7,717 nucleotides of DNA from Verrucomicrobiota bacterium (lineage in GTDB: Bacteria; Verrucomicrobiota; Verrucomicrobiia; Opitutales; Opitutaceae): contig JAEXPQ010000219.1 of the NCBI GenBank assembly GCA_023446735.1, positions 1 through 7,717 on the forward strand, given 5' to 3'. The first letter of the stretch is position 1. Each line of letters begins with the position of its first letter. Positions 1-5,814 of the stretch are shown here, piece after piece. The position numbers were made by a program, and so were the translations under genes. The notes under the pieces were generated by a model. That model was not told the DNA's origin and did not search any database. It saw nothing but the letters and a program-made list of their open reading frames with translations.

Positions 1-229
1 TCGAGTGCGGTTTGCGCGTGTCGGTGCCCTCGAAGATGACGTCGTGCATCTTGCCGCCGCGCAGCGCCTTCGCGCTCTGCTCGCCCAGCACCCAGCGGAT
101 CGAGTCCGCGATGTTGCTTTTGCCGCAACCGTTCGGCCCGACGATGACGGTGACGCCCGGCTCGAAGCGAAGTTCGGTCGGGTCGGCGAAGCTCTTAAAA
201 CCGTGCAGTTTGAGGGCCTTGAGGTACAT
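1..229 (-). CDS. smc: Chromosome segregation protein SMC, N-terminal fragment (runs off left edge)
   Basis: SMC is the ATPase core of the bacterial condensin that organises and segregates the chromosome. It works as a homodimer with ScpA and ScpB. Only the first 76 codons lie in the window, read from an ATG at 229. The translation opens MYLKALKLHGFKSFADPTEL, the typical SMC start. The Walker A P-loop GPNGCGKSN follows at residues 31-39, then DSIRWVLGEQSAKALRG (residues 42-58) and the DVIFEGT segment (64-70). All of these are diagnostic of the SMC ATPase head rather than of RecN, RecF or Rad50. Coiled coils, hinge, signature motif and Walker B lie beyond the left edge. No Shine-Dalgarno sequence precedes the ATG, but the start matches the family exactly. 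The gene is preceded by a 391-base gap, so it probably has its own promoter there. Family identity is very secure. Confidence 0.96.
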   Translation of the reverse strand, partial: MYLKALKLHGFKSFADPTELRFEPGVTVIVGPNGCGKSNIADSIRWVLGEQSAKALRGGKMHDVIFEGTDTRKPHS

Positions 230-292
230 GCGGAAACGAGGGGAGCGATTCAAGGTCCGCCCCTCCGCCCCGCAACGGAAACCTCCGAAAAC

Positions 293-301
293 TTATTCAC
301 A
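293..301 (+). promoter_or_regulatory. Possible single DnaA box upstream of smc
   Basis: The 9-mer TTATTCACA fits the relaxed DnaA-box consensus TTWTNCACA, differing from the strong TTATCCACA box at the free position. It sits 64 bases upstream of the smc ATG in a small AT-richer island. Such an AT-rich 9-mer is uncommon in DNA this GC-rich, but a single box may well be chance. No second box, DnaA-trio or AT-rich unwinding element was seen, so this is not an origin. Confidence 0.25.
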
Positions 302-450
302 GCTACTCGGAAGTTGCTCCCAAACGGGTGTGAAGAACTGGGGCTTGCCAGAAGGCGTCGCGCGCCTTTCCGCCCGCGTTTTCGTTCTCTTGCTCGTTCT
401 CCTACTGCTGCCCAATTCAGGGATCAGCGTTGAGGGAGAGAGCATCGCCT

Positions 451-547
451 CGGTCCGCCGACGAGCGGCGACCCTACCGCAAGCGGGCCTCTCGCAGCGG
501 CAGGATTCACAACGCTTGCGGTAGGGTCGGACCTCGTGTCCGGACCG
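451..547. repeat. REPIN-like element: two inverted 35-nt REP-like units
   Basis: The left arm (451-485) and right arm (513-547) are inverted copies, identical at 29 of 35 positions and separated by a 27-base spacer (486-512). The inner 17 bases of each arm, CGACCCTACCGCAAGCG on the left, are perfectly complementary. The six differences are two triplets, 458-460 and 466-468 on the left against their partners on the right. In each arm these triplets pair with each other, giving a 5-bp mini-hairpin round the same loop: CGCCG-ACGAG-CGGCG on the left and CGGAC-CTCGT-GTCCG (528-542) on the right. Paired inverted REP units with an internal hairpin match the layout of REPINs, non-autonomous elements mobilised by RAYT (TnpA-REP) transposases. 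No RAYT gene is in the window. The element lies 73 bases past the oxidase stop codon. It might also block transcription or protect the 3' end of the mRNA. Confidence 0.75.
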
Positions 548-575
548 CCTCCGACTCCTGCTCCTGCTCGTTCCG

Positions 576-603
576 GTTCAGTGTTCAGCGTTCGAAGTTC
601 CGC
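576..603. repeat. Degenerate heptamer tandem repeat (GTTCNNN / GAACNNN)
   Basis: On the plus strand GTTC recurs at 576, 583, 590 and 597, an exact period of seven over four units, with a further GTTC at 570 slightly out of register. On the minus strand the units read GAACTTC, GAACGCT, GAACACT and GAACCGG. The run begins 17 bases beyond the oxidase stop codon and sits beside the REPIN-like element. Short heptameric repeats of this kind are known in intergenic DNA of some bacteria. Four degenerate units are modest evidence and no function is apparent. Confidence 0.5.
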
Positions 604-620
604 TCGCCCCTTCCCGCCCC

Positions 621-2054
621 TCACTTGTGGTCCCACGGCAGCGCCACCTCCACACGCTTGTGCTTCCAGACCTCGAAGCGCGTGAAGATCTTGCCGGGAT
701 TCATGATCGCGTTCGGATCGAGCGCCTGCTTCACGGCGATCATCGCGCGGATCGCGGGCTTGGTGTGTTCGAGGGCGAGGAACGGCGTCTTCGCCAAGCC
801 GATGCCGTGCTCGCCGGAGATCGCGCCGCCGAGGCGCTTCACGCCGCGCATGAGCTGCTCGACCGCGCGCACCGCCGCTCGGCTCTCCCGCTTGTCGGCG
901 CGCCGATACATGATGTTCACATGCAGGTTGCCGTCGCCGAGATGGCCGAAGGTCGGCATCGCGAGCCGGTGCTTCTTCTTGAGCCGCTCGAGAAACTCGC
1001 CGAACGCCGCGTAGCTCTTCAGCGGCAGCACGATGTCCTCGTTGAGCTTGCTGTCGCCGAGCGCGAACATCGCCGGCGAGCACTTGCGGCGCACCGCCCA
1101 GAGCTCCTCCGCCTCGTCGCGACTGCGCGCGGCGCGCGACACGACCGCGTGCTTCTCCGCCCACGCGAGCACGGCCTTCTTCTGCTCGGCTACCTCAGCG
1201 GCGGTGCCGGCGAGTTCGAGCAACAGCACCGGTTTCTTCGGCGCCTCGGCGAACACCGGCTTGCCGGTCGCGCTCTCGGCGCAACCGACCGACGCACGGT
1301 CGAGAAACTCCAGGATCGCCGGCTGCACGCGCGCCGCGATCAGCGCCTGCGCGGCCGCGAAGGCGGCGGCCTCGTCTTTGAAAGCCGCGAGCAACGTCCA
1401 CCGCTCCGCGGGCGCCGGGATCAGCTTCAGCACCGCCTCGGTCACGATGCCCAGGCAGCCTTCGCTGCCGATCCACAGGTCGCGGAGATTGAAACCGGCG
1501 GACCATTTCTTGAACTCGCCCGCCCACTGCACGCGTTCGCCGGTCGGCAAGTAGCCGGTGAGGCTGAGCACGTAGTCGCGCGTCACGCCGTACTTGCCGC
1601 CGTGCATGCCGCCAGCGTTGCAGGCGATGTTGCCGCCGATCGTGCTGTGCTCCTTCGACGACGGATCCGGCGGATAGAACCAGCCGGCCGCGGCCGCCGC
1701 GCGCTGCACTTCGCCGACCTTGGCTCCAGCCTGCACGACCGCGAGCCCGGCCTCGGCGTTGATCCGGATCTTGGTGAGTTTTGTCAGATCGAGCACCCAG
1801 CCGCCGAACCGCGGCGAGGCCGAACCCGTGAGCGAGGTGCCGCCGCCGCGCACGGTGATCGGCACGCAGTATTCGTTGGCCAACGCCAAAACGACGCCGA
1901 CATCCGCGTCCTTGCGCACGCGGACCACGGCATCGCAGTCGAAGGCGATCTTGCTGCCGTCGAACGAGCCGGCGAAGCGCGACGCATCGTCGGTGCGAAC
2001 GACACGGGCGCCGAGACGTTGTTGCAGGAGAGCGGGCGGTTTGGCGTGCGACAT
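621..2054 (-). CDS. FAD-binding oxidase, GlcD / D-lactate dehydrogenase type
   Basis: This 477-residue protein is a flavoenzyme of the vanillyl-alcohol-oxidase fold, of the kind that oxidises D-2-hydroxyacids such as glycolate or D-lactate. The N-terminal FAD domain shows VPITVRGGGTSLTG (residues 64-77), a PPDPSS segment followed by TIGGNIACNAGG (128-149) and GSEGCLGIVTEAVLKL (196-211). The C-terminal FAD-oxidase domain has EDIVLPL (339-345), the HLGDGNLH motif (371-378), SGEHGIG (413-419) and MNPGKIF (451-457). Length is close to E. coli GlcD. There is no C-terminal Fe-S domain, so it needs a separate electron acceptor, and no GlcE- or GlcF-like gene adjoins it here. The ATG at 2054 was chosen because sequence before it is Ala/Gly/Arg-rich and unlike the family; an in-frame GTG at 2096 is the alternative. 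Family and reaction class are secure, exact substrate is not. The 173-base gap from the AsmA-like gene makes co-transcription uncertain. Confidence 0.93.
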   Translation of the reverse strand: MSHAKPPALLQQRLGARVVRTDDASRFAGSFDGSKIAFDCDAVVRVRKDADVGVVLALANEYCVPITVRGGGTSLTGSASPRFGGWVLDLTKLTKIRINAEAGLAVVQAGAKVGEVQRAAAAAGWFYPPDPSSKEHSTIGGNIACNAGGMHGGKYGVTRDYVLSLTGYLPTGERVQWAGEFKKWSAGFNLRDLWIGSEGCLGIVTEAVLKLIPAPAERWTLLAAFKDEAAAFAAAQALIAARVQPAILEFLDRASVGCAESATGKPVFAEAPKKPVLLLELAGTAAEVAEQKKAVLAWAEKHAVVSRAARSRDEAEELWAVRRKCSPAMFALGDSKLNEDIVLPLKSYAAFGEFLERLKKKHRLAMPTFGHLGDGNLHVNIMYRRADKRESRAAVRAVEQLMRGVKRLGGAISGEHGIGLAKTPFLALEHTKPAIRAMIAVKQALDPNAIMNPGKIFTRFEVWKHKRVEVALPWDHK

Positions 2055-2085
2055 GGCGGCGCGAACGTTGGCGCCGGGCGCCGCC
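2055..2085. repeat. GC-rich inverted repeat abutting the oxidase start codon
   Basis: GGCGGCGC (2055-2062) is perfectly complementary to GCGCCGCC (2078-2085), with a 15-base loop. The stem lies directly against the ATG at 2054 and would take up the position of a ribosome binding site in the mRNA. It may reduce translation or simply reflect GC-rich composition. If the real start is the GTG at 2096, this stem is inside the coding sequence. Confidence 0.4.
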
Positions 2086-2100
2086 GCGCGCAACACCCGA

Positions 2101-2176
2101 GCGGGGCCCCGCAGGCCCGGCGGACCAACGCCCGCCGGGCTCGAACGGAGATCCGTGGCGCGGGATTCCTCCCGCG
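2101..2176. repeat. Cluster of three GC-rich stem-loops between the AsmA-like and oxidase genes
   Basis: Three perfect inverted repeats lie in 76 bases. They are GCGGGGCCCCGC (2101-2112, a palindrome), GCCCGGCGG / CCGCCGGGC (2115-2123 with 2132-2140, 8-base loop) and CGCGGGA / TCCCGCG (2159-2165 with 2170-2176, loop TTCC). None is followed by a T-tract on either strand, so they are not standard intrinsic terminators. They occupy much of the gap after the AsmA-like stop codon at 2228. They could be factor-independent pause or termination signals, mRNA 3'-end stabilisers, or members of a dispersed intergenic repeat family. Confidence 0.5.
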
Positions 2177-2227
2177 GTGCCCCGGCTCGCCGACCGCGTA
2201 TCTACTCGCGCGACACTGCTGGCGCGG

Positions 2228-4909
2228 TCACTTGCCGAGCGCCAAACCGGCGGCCAGCAGCGCGAGCATCTTCTTCCAGTTCGGTGCGCCCACCGTGCCG
2301 CCCACGGTGAACGGTTGGCGCAGGCGCGCGTAGCCCAGCTCGTCCTTCGTGCCGTCGAGCAGACGTCCCTGTTCGAGCAAGGCGGCGAAGTCATCCTTGC
2401 CGGCCAGCCACATCTCCAGCTCGAGCGGATACTCGGCGATCGTCCGGCCGGCCATGTGCCGCGCCTTCCCGGTGCCGCTGAGGCGCTTCTGCGCCGAGCG
2501 CAGGTCGATCGCGCGGAACTGCAGATCCATGTCCGCGGAGCGCTGGAGCGAAACCTCGAAACGTTCGAACCGGAACTCGCGCATCTCCTCGATCAACTGC
2601 GCGCCCACCGCGACCGCGGGTTTCTGCTGTTTGTCCTTGGAAAGCAGGCCGAGCACCAAACCACCCAGCGCGCTCGCGGTCTCGACCTTCTTGTCCTTGA
2701 CCCGCAGAACGCCCGGTCCGCCCTGCAACACGAAATCCCCGCGAAGGCCGGCCAGCAGGTCGCCGAGATTCGCGCCCTGCCCTTCCACCTTCGCGTCGAT
2801 GTCGAGCACGCTCTCGATCGCCGGCTCCTCGTCGGGATTGGCCGCACGCAACCATGCGCCGAGGTCGAATCCGGGAAACGTGCAACTGCCCGAAAGCGTG
2901 TACGGCGCGGGCTTCGCGTGGTCGAAGTCTACCGCGAGCCTCGCGGCGAGCGGCGTGCCCTTGGCGCTCGCCGCCAGTTTCTCCAGCACCAACTGGCGTT
3001 CGTTGCACGCGAGTGTCGCCTGCACGCCGGCAAGCTCCTCCGAGTCGAGCACGACGCGCGCGATGTCGATTTCCAGTTTCCCGTCGATCCCCGCCCAGAA
3101 CGCACGGGCATCCTTCGCCGCGGTCGCGGGTGTCGTCGGGGCCGGCTTCGCTTTTGCCCCGCTGCTCGGAGGCGGCGTCGAACTTGAGGGCGCCAAGGCC
3201 GCGAGCGCTCCGAGGTCGCGCAGATATACGGCGTCGCCGCTCAGCTTGGCCGAGACCGCCTTCGTTTCGGCGCCGAGCGCCCACTCGCCCTCGAGCCGCA
3301 GCTGCGAGCGCCGACCGGCGTTGGCCAACGTGACCGGCAACGCGAGCCGACCACGGCCTGCGGCATCTTGGCGCGCCTCGAGTTTGGCGGTGAGCGCCGA
3401 GAACACCGGATTCGTCGCCGCGCTGCGCAGGTTCAGGTCCAGCAGATCGAGCGACCAGGCCGTGCCGTCGACGCCGCCGCGCAGCACAAGTTCGCCCGCA
3501 AGCTGGTCGACCGCGGTCGTTTTACCGGGACCATAGCGCACCCCCGAGAAGGCGAGCGGCCGCGACGTCTCGACGAACCACGCCGAGCCGGTTCCCCTGA
3601 TTCGGACTTCGCCGGCCGTAACCGTGCCCCCGAGACTGGTCTCACGGAGCCAGGGCTGCACCCACGCCAGGGGGAGATTGGTCAGGTTCAGGCGGACCAG
3701 ATCTTTGTCCGCCTGCGCGAACTCCACCGCTTGCGTATCGAGCCGGTAGGTCACCGGCTGCAGCGCCTCGAGCTCGAGGACCGGCCCGCGCGCGTCACTC
3801 AACGTCGTCGTCAGTTTCTCAAGTCGGAGCCGCTCGCCGCGCCGTTCGAACGCGAACTCGAGCCGGCCCCCGACCGAGCCAAGGGCGGACAGCTCCCGGC
3901 GCAGCCGCTGCAACTTCGCGGCGTCCACCGTCGCTTGGCCTGAGGCGGAGAAATCGCCCGTCGCCACCGCTGCGGAGAACGTGCCCTGTGCCGCCGCCGT
4001 GAAATCCGGGACGACGTTGAGATCCAGCACGCCCTCGAGTTGCCCGCGGTTCAGTTGGAGACTCCACTCCCCGACCAGATTCCCGGCCCCGCCCGGGTAC
4101 CGGATCATCGCCTTGGCCATCGGCTCCTCGGCCTCCTTCGCGGTCGAAAGTCGGATCGCGAGATCGACCGTCTCGGTCCCGTCGGTTGCGCGACCAACCC
4201 CGATCTTCGTCACGAGCCCGTGCTGGGGCGCACCGGGCTTGTCGGACGGCATTGCCAAAGACCCTTCGAGGGCGACGCGTTCGACGGCACCGCCGGCTGC
4301 CGCGGAGGTCGCCAGCTGGCCGACCCAGCCCAGGTTCCGGGCCGCGACGCCCTCGGTCGAGTCGGTCCATTCGAAACTGAGGTTCGTCACCGCGTTCTGC
4401 CCCGGGACCAGCAGCTTGCCCTGGGCGGAGAACGTGAGGCTTTGCTGCGCCGAAACGCGCACGCGCCCGCCCACCTGCACCGCCTCGATGGTGGCGCGGA
4501 CAGGCAACTGCAGCGGAGCGAGGAATCCGGCGAAGGCCTGCGCAGCCGTCCCGTCGGCGCCCGTCGAGGCCGGCGAGCCCGCTTCGCTCGCGAGGAGCTC
4601 GACGAGCACGTCGGGAGCCGTGAGTTCGCGCACGACCAGTTCCCTTTTCGTCAGCAATGTCCATCCATCGTAACTCGCCTGCACCCGTGGCAACCGCACC
4701 ACGGCGACCGTGGTGCGCGCGACGACGCCCCGCACCTCCGCGCCGGAAAGGCCGGCCGAGAGGTGCTCGACCTCAAGCTTGAGTCCGGGCACATCCGCCA
4801 CCGCGCGTTGGAGCAACCAACGCTGCGTGGCGGGCAGGCGTAGCACCACAAGGATCGCGATGACCAGCGCGAGAATCGAACCGAAGGCGATGAGCAGAAT
4901 GCGTTTCAT
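2228..4909 (-). CDS. AsmA/TamB-like membrane-anchored periplasmic protein
   Basis: This 893-residue protein starts MKR followed by one hydrophobic helix (about residues 4-24), with no obvious cleavage site, so it is probably anchored in the inner membrane with the rest in the periplasm. The segment after the helix, LPATQRWLLQRAVADVPGLK, resembles the start of AsmA/TamB-family proteins. The middle is long, beta-rich and repetitive. A Ser/Pro/Ala/Lys linker sits near residues 575-600. The last 200 residues look like an AsmA-type C-terminal domain, with LGDLLAGLRGDFVLQGGPGVL near 705-730 and FTVGGTVGAPNWKKML near the end. Characterised relatives (TamB, YhdP, AsmA) form long lipid-carrying grooves for envelope lipid traffic; that role here is inference. 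The ATG at 4909 puts the basic n-region right before the helix; ATG 4969 would add 20 non-hydrophobic residues. The DUF4203-like gene is 87 bases upstream on the same strand. No Shine-Dalgarno is seen. Annotation pipelines may call this hypothetical. Confidence 0.8.
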   Translation of the reverse strand: MKRILLIAFGSILALVIAILVVLRLPATQRWLLQRAVADVPGLKLEVEHLSAGLSGAEVRGVVARTTVAVVRLPRVQASYDGWTLLTKRELVVRELTAPDVLVELLASEAGSPASTGADGTAAQAFAGFLAPLQLPVRATIEAVQVGGRVRVSAQQSLTFSAQGKLLVPGQNAVTNLSFEWTDSTEGVAARNLGWVGQLATSAAAGGAVERVALEGSLAMPSDKPGAPQHGLVTKIGVGRATDGTETVDLAIRLSTAKEAEEPMAKAMIRYPGGAGNLVGEWSLQLNRGQLEGVLDLNVVPDFTAAAQGTFSAAVATGDFSASGQATVDAAKLQRLRRELSALGSVGGRLEFAFERRGERLRLEKLTTTLSDARGPVLELEALQPVTYRLDTQAVEFAQADKDLVRLNLTNLPLAWVQPWLRETSLGGTVTAGEVRIRGTGSAWFVETSRPLAFSGVRYGPGKTTAVDQLAGELVLRGGVDGTAWSLDLLDLNLRSAATNPVFSALTAKLEARQDAAGRGRLALPVTLANAGRRSQLRLEGEWALGAETKAVSAKLSGDAVYLRDLGALAALAPSSSTPPPSSGAKAKPAPTTPATAAKDARAFWAGIDGKLEIDIARVVLDSEELAGVQATLACNERQLVLEKLAASAKGTPLAARLAVDFDHAKPAPYTLSGSCTFPGFDLGAWLRAANPDEEPAIESVLDIDAKVEGQGANLGDLLAGLRGDFVLQGGPGVLRVKDKKVETASALGGLVLGLLSKDKQQKPAVAVGAQLIEEMREFRFERFEVSLQRSADMDLQFRAIDLRSAQKRLSGTGKARHMAGRTIAEYPLELEMWLAGKDDFAALLEQGRLLDGTKDELGYARLRQPFTVGGTVGAPNWKKMLALLAAGLALGK

Positions 4910-4996
4910 GGAAATTCGGACGGACAGGACCGTGCGATCGGGTTGTGTCCCGCAACCGCGGAAACGCAAACCGGCAACGCGGGCGGACGCCGCGCA

Positions 4997-5620
4997 CTAC
5001 TGCCGCTTCGGCTCGTCGGCCGGCGGCCGGCGCAGCTGCGTCATCAGCCCGACGAGCCCGAGCCCGAGCATCACGGCCGTCACCCACCACCGCCCGACGA
5101 GCAGCGCCGGAATCTGCTCGGGGCTGTGCAGGTAGAATTGCCAGTCGAGCCCGTCGACGAAGAAGGCCGCCGCCAACGCCACGCGGAACGCCCCCACGAA
5201 CGCGGTCGCGGCCGACACGATCAGTCGTTGCATCATCAGCGCCAGCAGACCGCACACCGCCCCGGACACCGCGCCGATCAACAACGTCGCCGCGGGGCCG
5301 GTGAAGGGCACGAGCGCCAGCGCCACCGCGTAGCCGAAGGAGAAACCGGCCAGAAACACACCCACGAGGTAGAACGCGAACGAGAGGATCAATCCCGCCA
5401 AAGCGCCGACGGCGAAGGCAACCCACTGCACCGTCTCGCCGCCCCCGAACCACTGGCCGGCAAGGCTCGTGGCGAAAAGGCCCAGCACCAGCGCGCCGAG
5501 CAGCGCCACGGCGACCCGGAAGACCCGGTATCCGAAGAAGCAATCGAGCAAGCCCCAGGCCAGCAGCACGGCCGCACCGATCGTGTACGAGGAATCTACC
5601 GCGCCGATGATCGCATCCAT
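4997..5620 (-). CDS. Seven-helix membrane protein, DUF4203 (TMEM198-like)
   Basis: This 207-residue, strongly hydrophobic protein has about seven predicted membrane helices, near residues 13-29, 34-55, 64-82, 84-103, 109-130, 133-155 and 174-194. The stretch CFFGYRVFRVAVALLGALVL (27-46), and the Gly/Ala-rich helices after it, resemble the DUF4203 / TM7SF3-TMEM198 domain. The polar stretch DGLDWQFYLHSPEQIP (156-171) precedes the last helix, and the tail is charged (RRPPADEPKRQ). The bacterial function is unknown and no catalytic residue stands out. The ATG at 5620 was chosen because the 60 codons upstream in the same frame encode an Arg/Gly-rich stretch unlike a membrane protein and would run to within 14 bases of murI. 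It is the first gene of the minus-strand run and is divergent from murI. The family call rests on pattern recognition and is moderately secure; the membrane assignment is firm. Confidence 0.8.
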   Translation of the reverse strand: MDAIIGAVDSSYTIGAAVLLAWGLLDCFFGYRVFRVAVALLGALVLGLFATSLAGQWFGGGETVQWVAFAVGALAGLILSFAFYLVGVFLAGFSFGYAVALALVPFTGPAATLLIGAVSGAVCGLLALMMQRLIVSAATAFVGAFRVALAAAFFVDGLDWQFYLHSPEQIPALLVGRWWVTAVMLGLGLVGLMTQLRRPPADEPKRQ

Positions 5621-5814
5621 GGCCGCGACATTGGCGCCCTCTCCGCCAACTACACGCCCGAAATCTCCGGCTCGCCCTGCGCCCGCGTCAGCTCCGGCCA
5701 ACTCCTTGACCGGAGGCTGCGGTCCCACTCGCGCGCGGTCGAATACGCGGTCCAGATGCGCCCTCCACTTTCGGTTTCCATTCGCTCGACGCCGCCACAA
5801 GGCTCGGGCCGAAC
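5621..5814. promoter_or_regulatory. Divergent intergenic region between the DUF4203-like gene and murI
   Basis: This 194-base spacer separates two divergent starts, so it should hold promoters for both directions. TTGACC at 5706-5711 resembles a -35 box for murI, but nothing at normal spacing resembles a -10 box, so no promoter is called. An imperfect stem-loop (5692-5715) is listed separately. No recognisable operator or riboswitch was found. Confidence 0.45.
5692..5715. repeat. Imperfect inverted repeat upstream of murI
   Basis: CTCCGG (5692-5697) pairs with CCGGAG (5710-5715). After one C/A mismatch, CAA (5699-5701) pairs with TTG (5706-5708), leaving the tetraloop CTCC. That makes nine pairs over a 24-base site, about 100 bases from each flanking start codon. 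It could be a dimeric regulator site or an mRNA leader hairpin, or chance in GC-rich DNA. Confidence 0.35.

Larger units (their letters stand above)
230..620. other. Intergenic region between the FAD oxidase gene and smc
   Basis: This 391-base gap has no convincing coding frame. Read toward smc (minus strand) it holds, in order: the heptamer run (603-576), the REPIN-like inverted repeat (547-451), a pyrimidine-rich plus-strand patch around 365-415, a locally AT-richer patch around 285-300 with a DnaA-box-like 9-mer, then the smc start. The smc promoter is expected in the 230-450 part, but no convincing -35/-10 pair could be picked. No hairpin followed by a T-tract is present, so a classical intrinsic terminator for the oxidase gene is not supported. 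Confidence 0.7.

Noticed and set aside
451..547. REPIN-like hairpin as an intrinsic terminator of the oxidase gene
   Set aside because: The stem is strong, but the loop is long and no T-tract follows on the minus strand. The two inverted units fit a repeat element better.
424..1164. Minus-strand frame spanning the oxidase 3' end and the REPIN-like element
   Set aside because: It is an Arg/Ala-rich shadow of the oxidase frame that reads through the intergenic repeat.
2055..2096. GTG start at 2096 for the FAD oxidase
   Set aside because: The added residues are low-complexity Ala/Arg/Gly, and the ATG at 2054 gives the usual family length. It cannot be fully excluded, since neither start has a Shine-Dalgarno sequence.
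627..2333. Long plus-strand open frame (568 codons) opposite the FAD oxidase
   Set aside because: It is a GC-driven antisense shadow, rich in Arg/Ala/His with no domain. The minus-strand frame has unmistakable FAD-oxidase motifs.
3742..3760. AGCCGGT / ACCGGCT stem-loop
   Set aside because: It is inside the AsmA-like coding sequence, and a 7-bp stem is expected by chance in DNA of this composition and length.
2177..4843. Several long plus-strand and off-frame minus-strand open frames over the AsmA-like gene
   Set aside because: They are composition-driven shadows, Arg/Ser/Ala-rich and lacking motifs. The 893-residue frame has a membrane anchor and an AsmA-like C-terminus.
5621..5800. 60-codon N-terminal extension of the DUF4203-like protein
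   Set aside because: The extension is Arg/Gly-rich without family resemblance and would use the whole divergent promoter space. The ATG at 5620 leads straight into the first helix.
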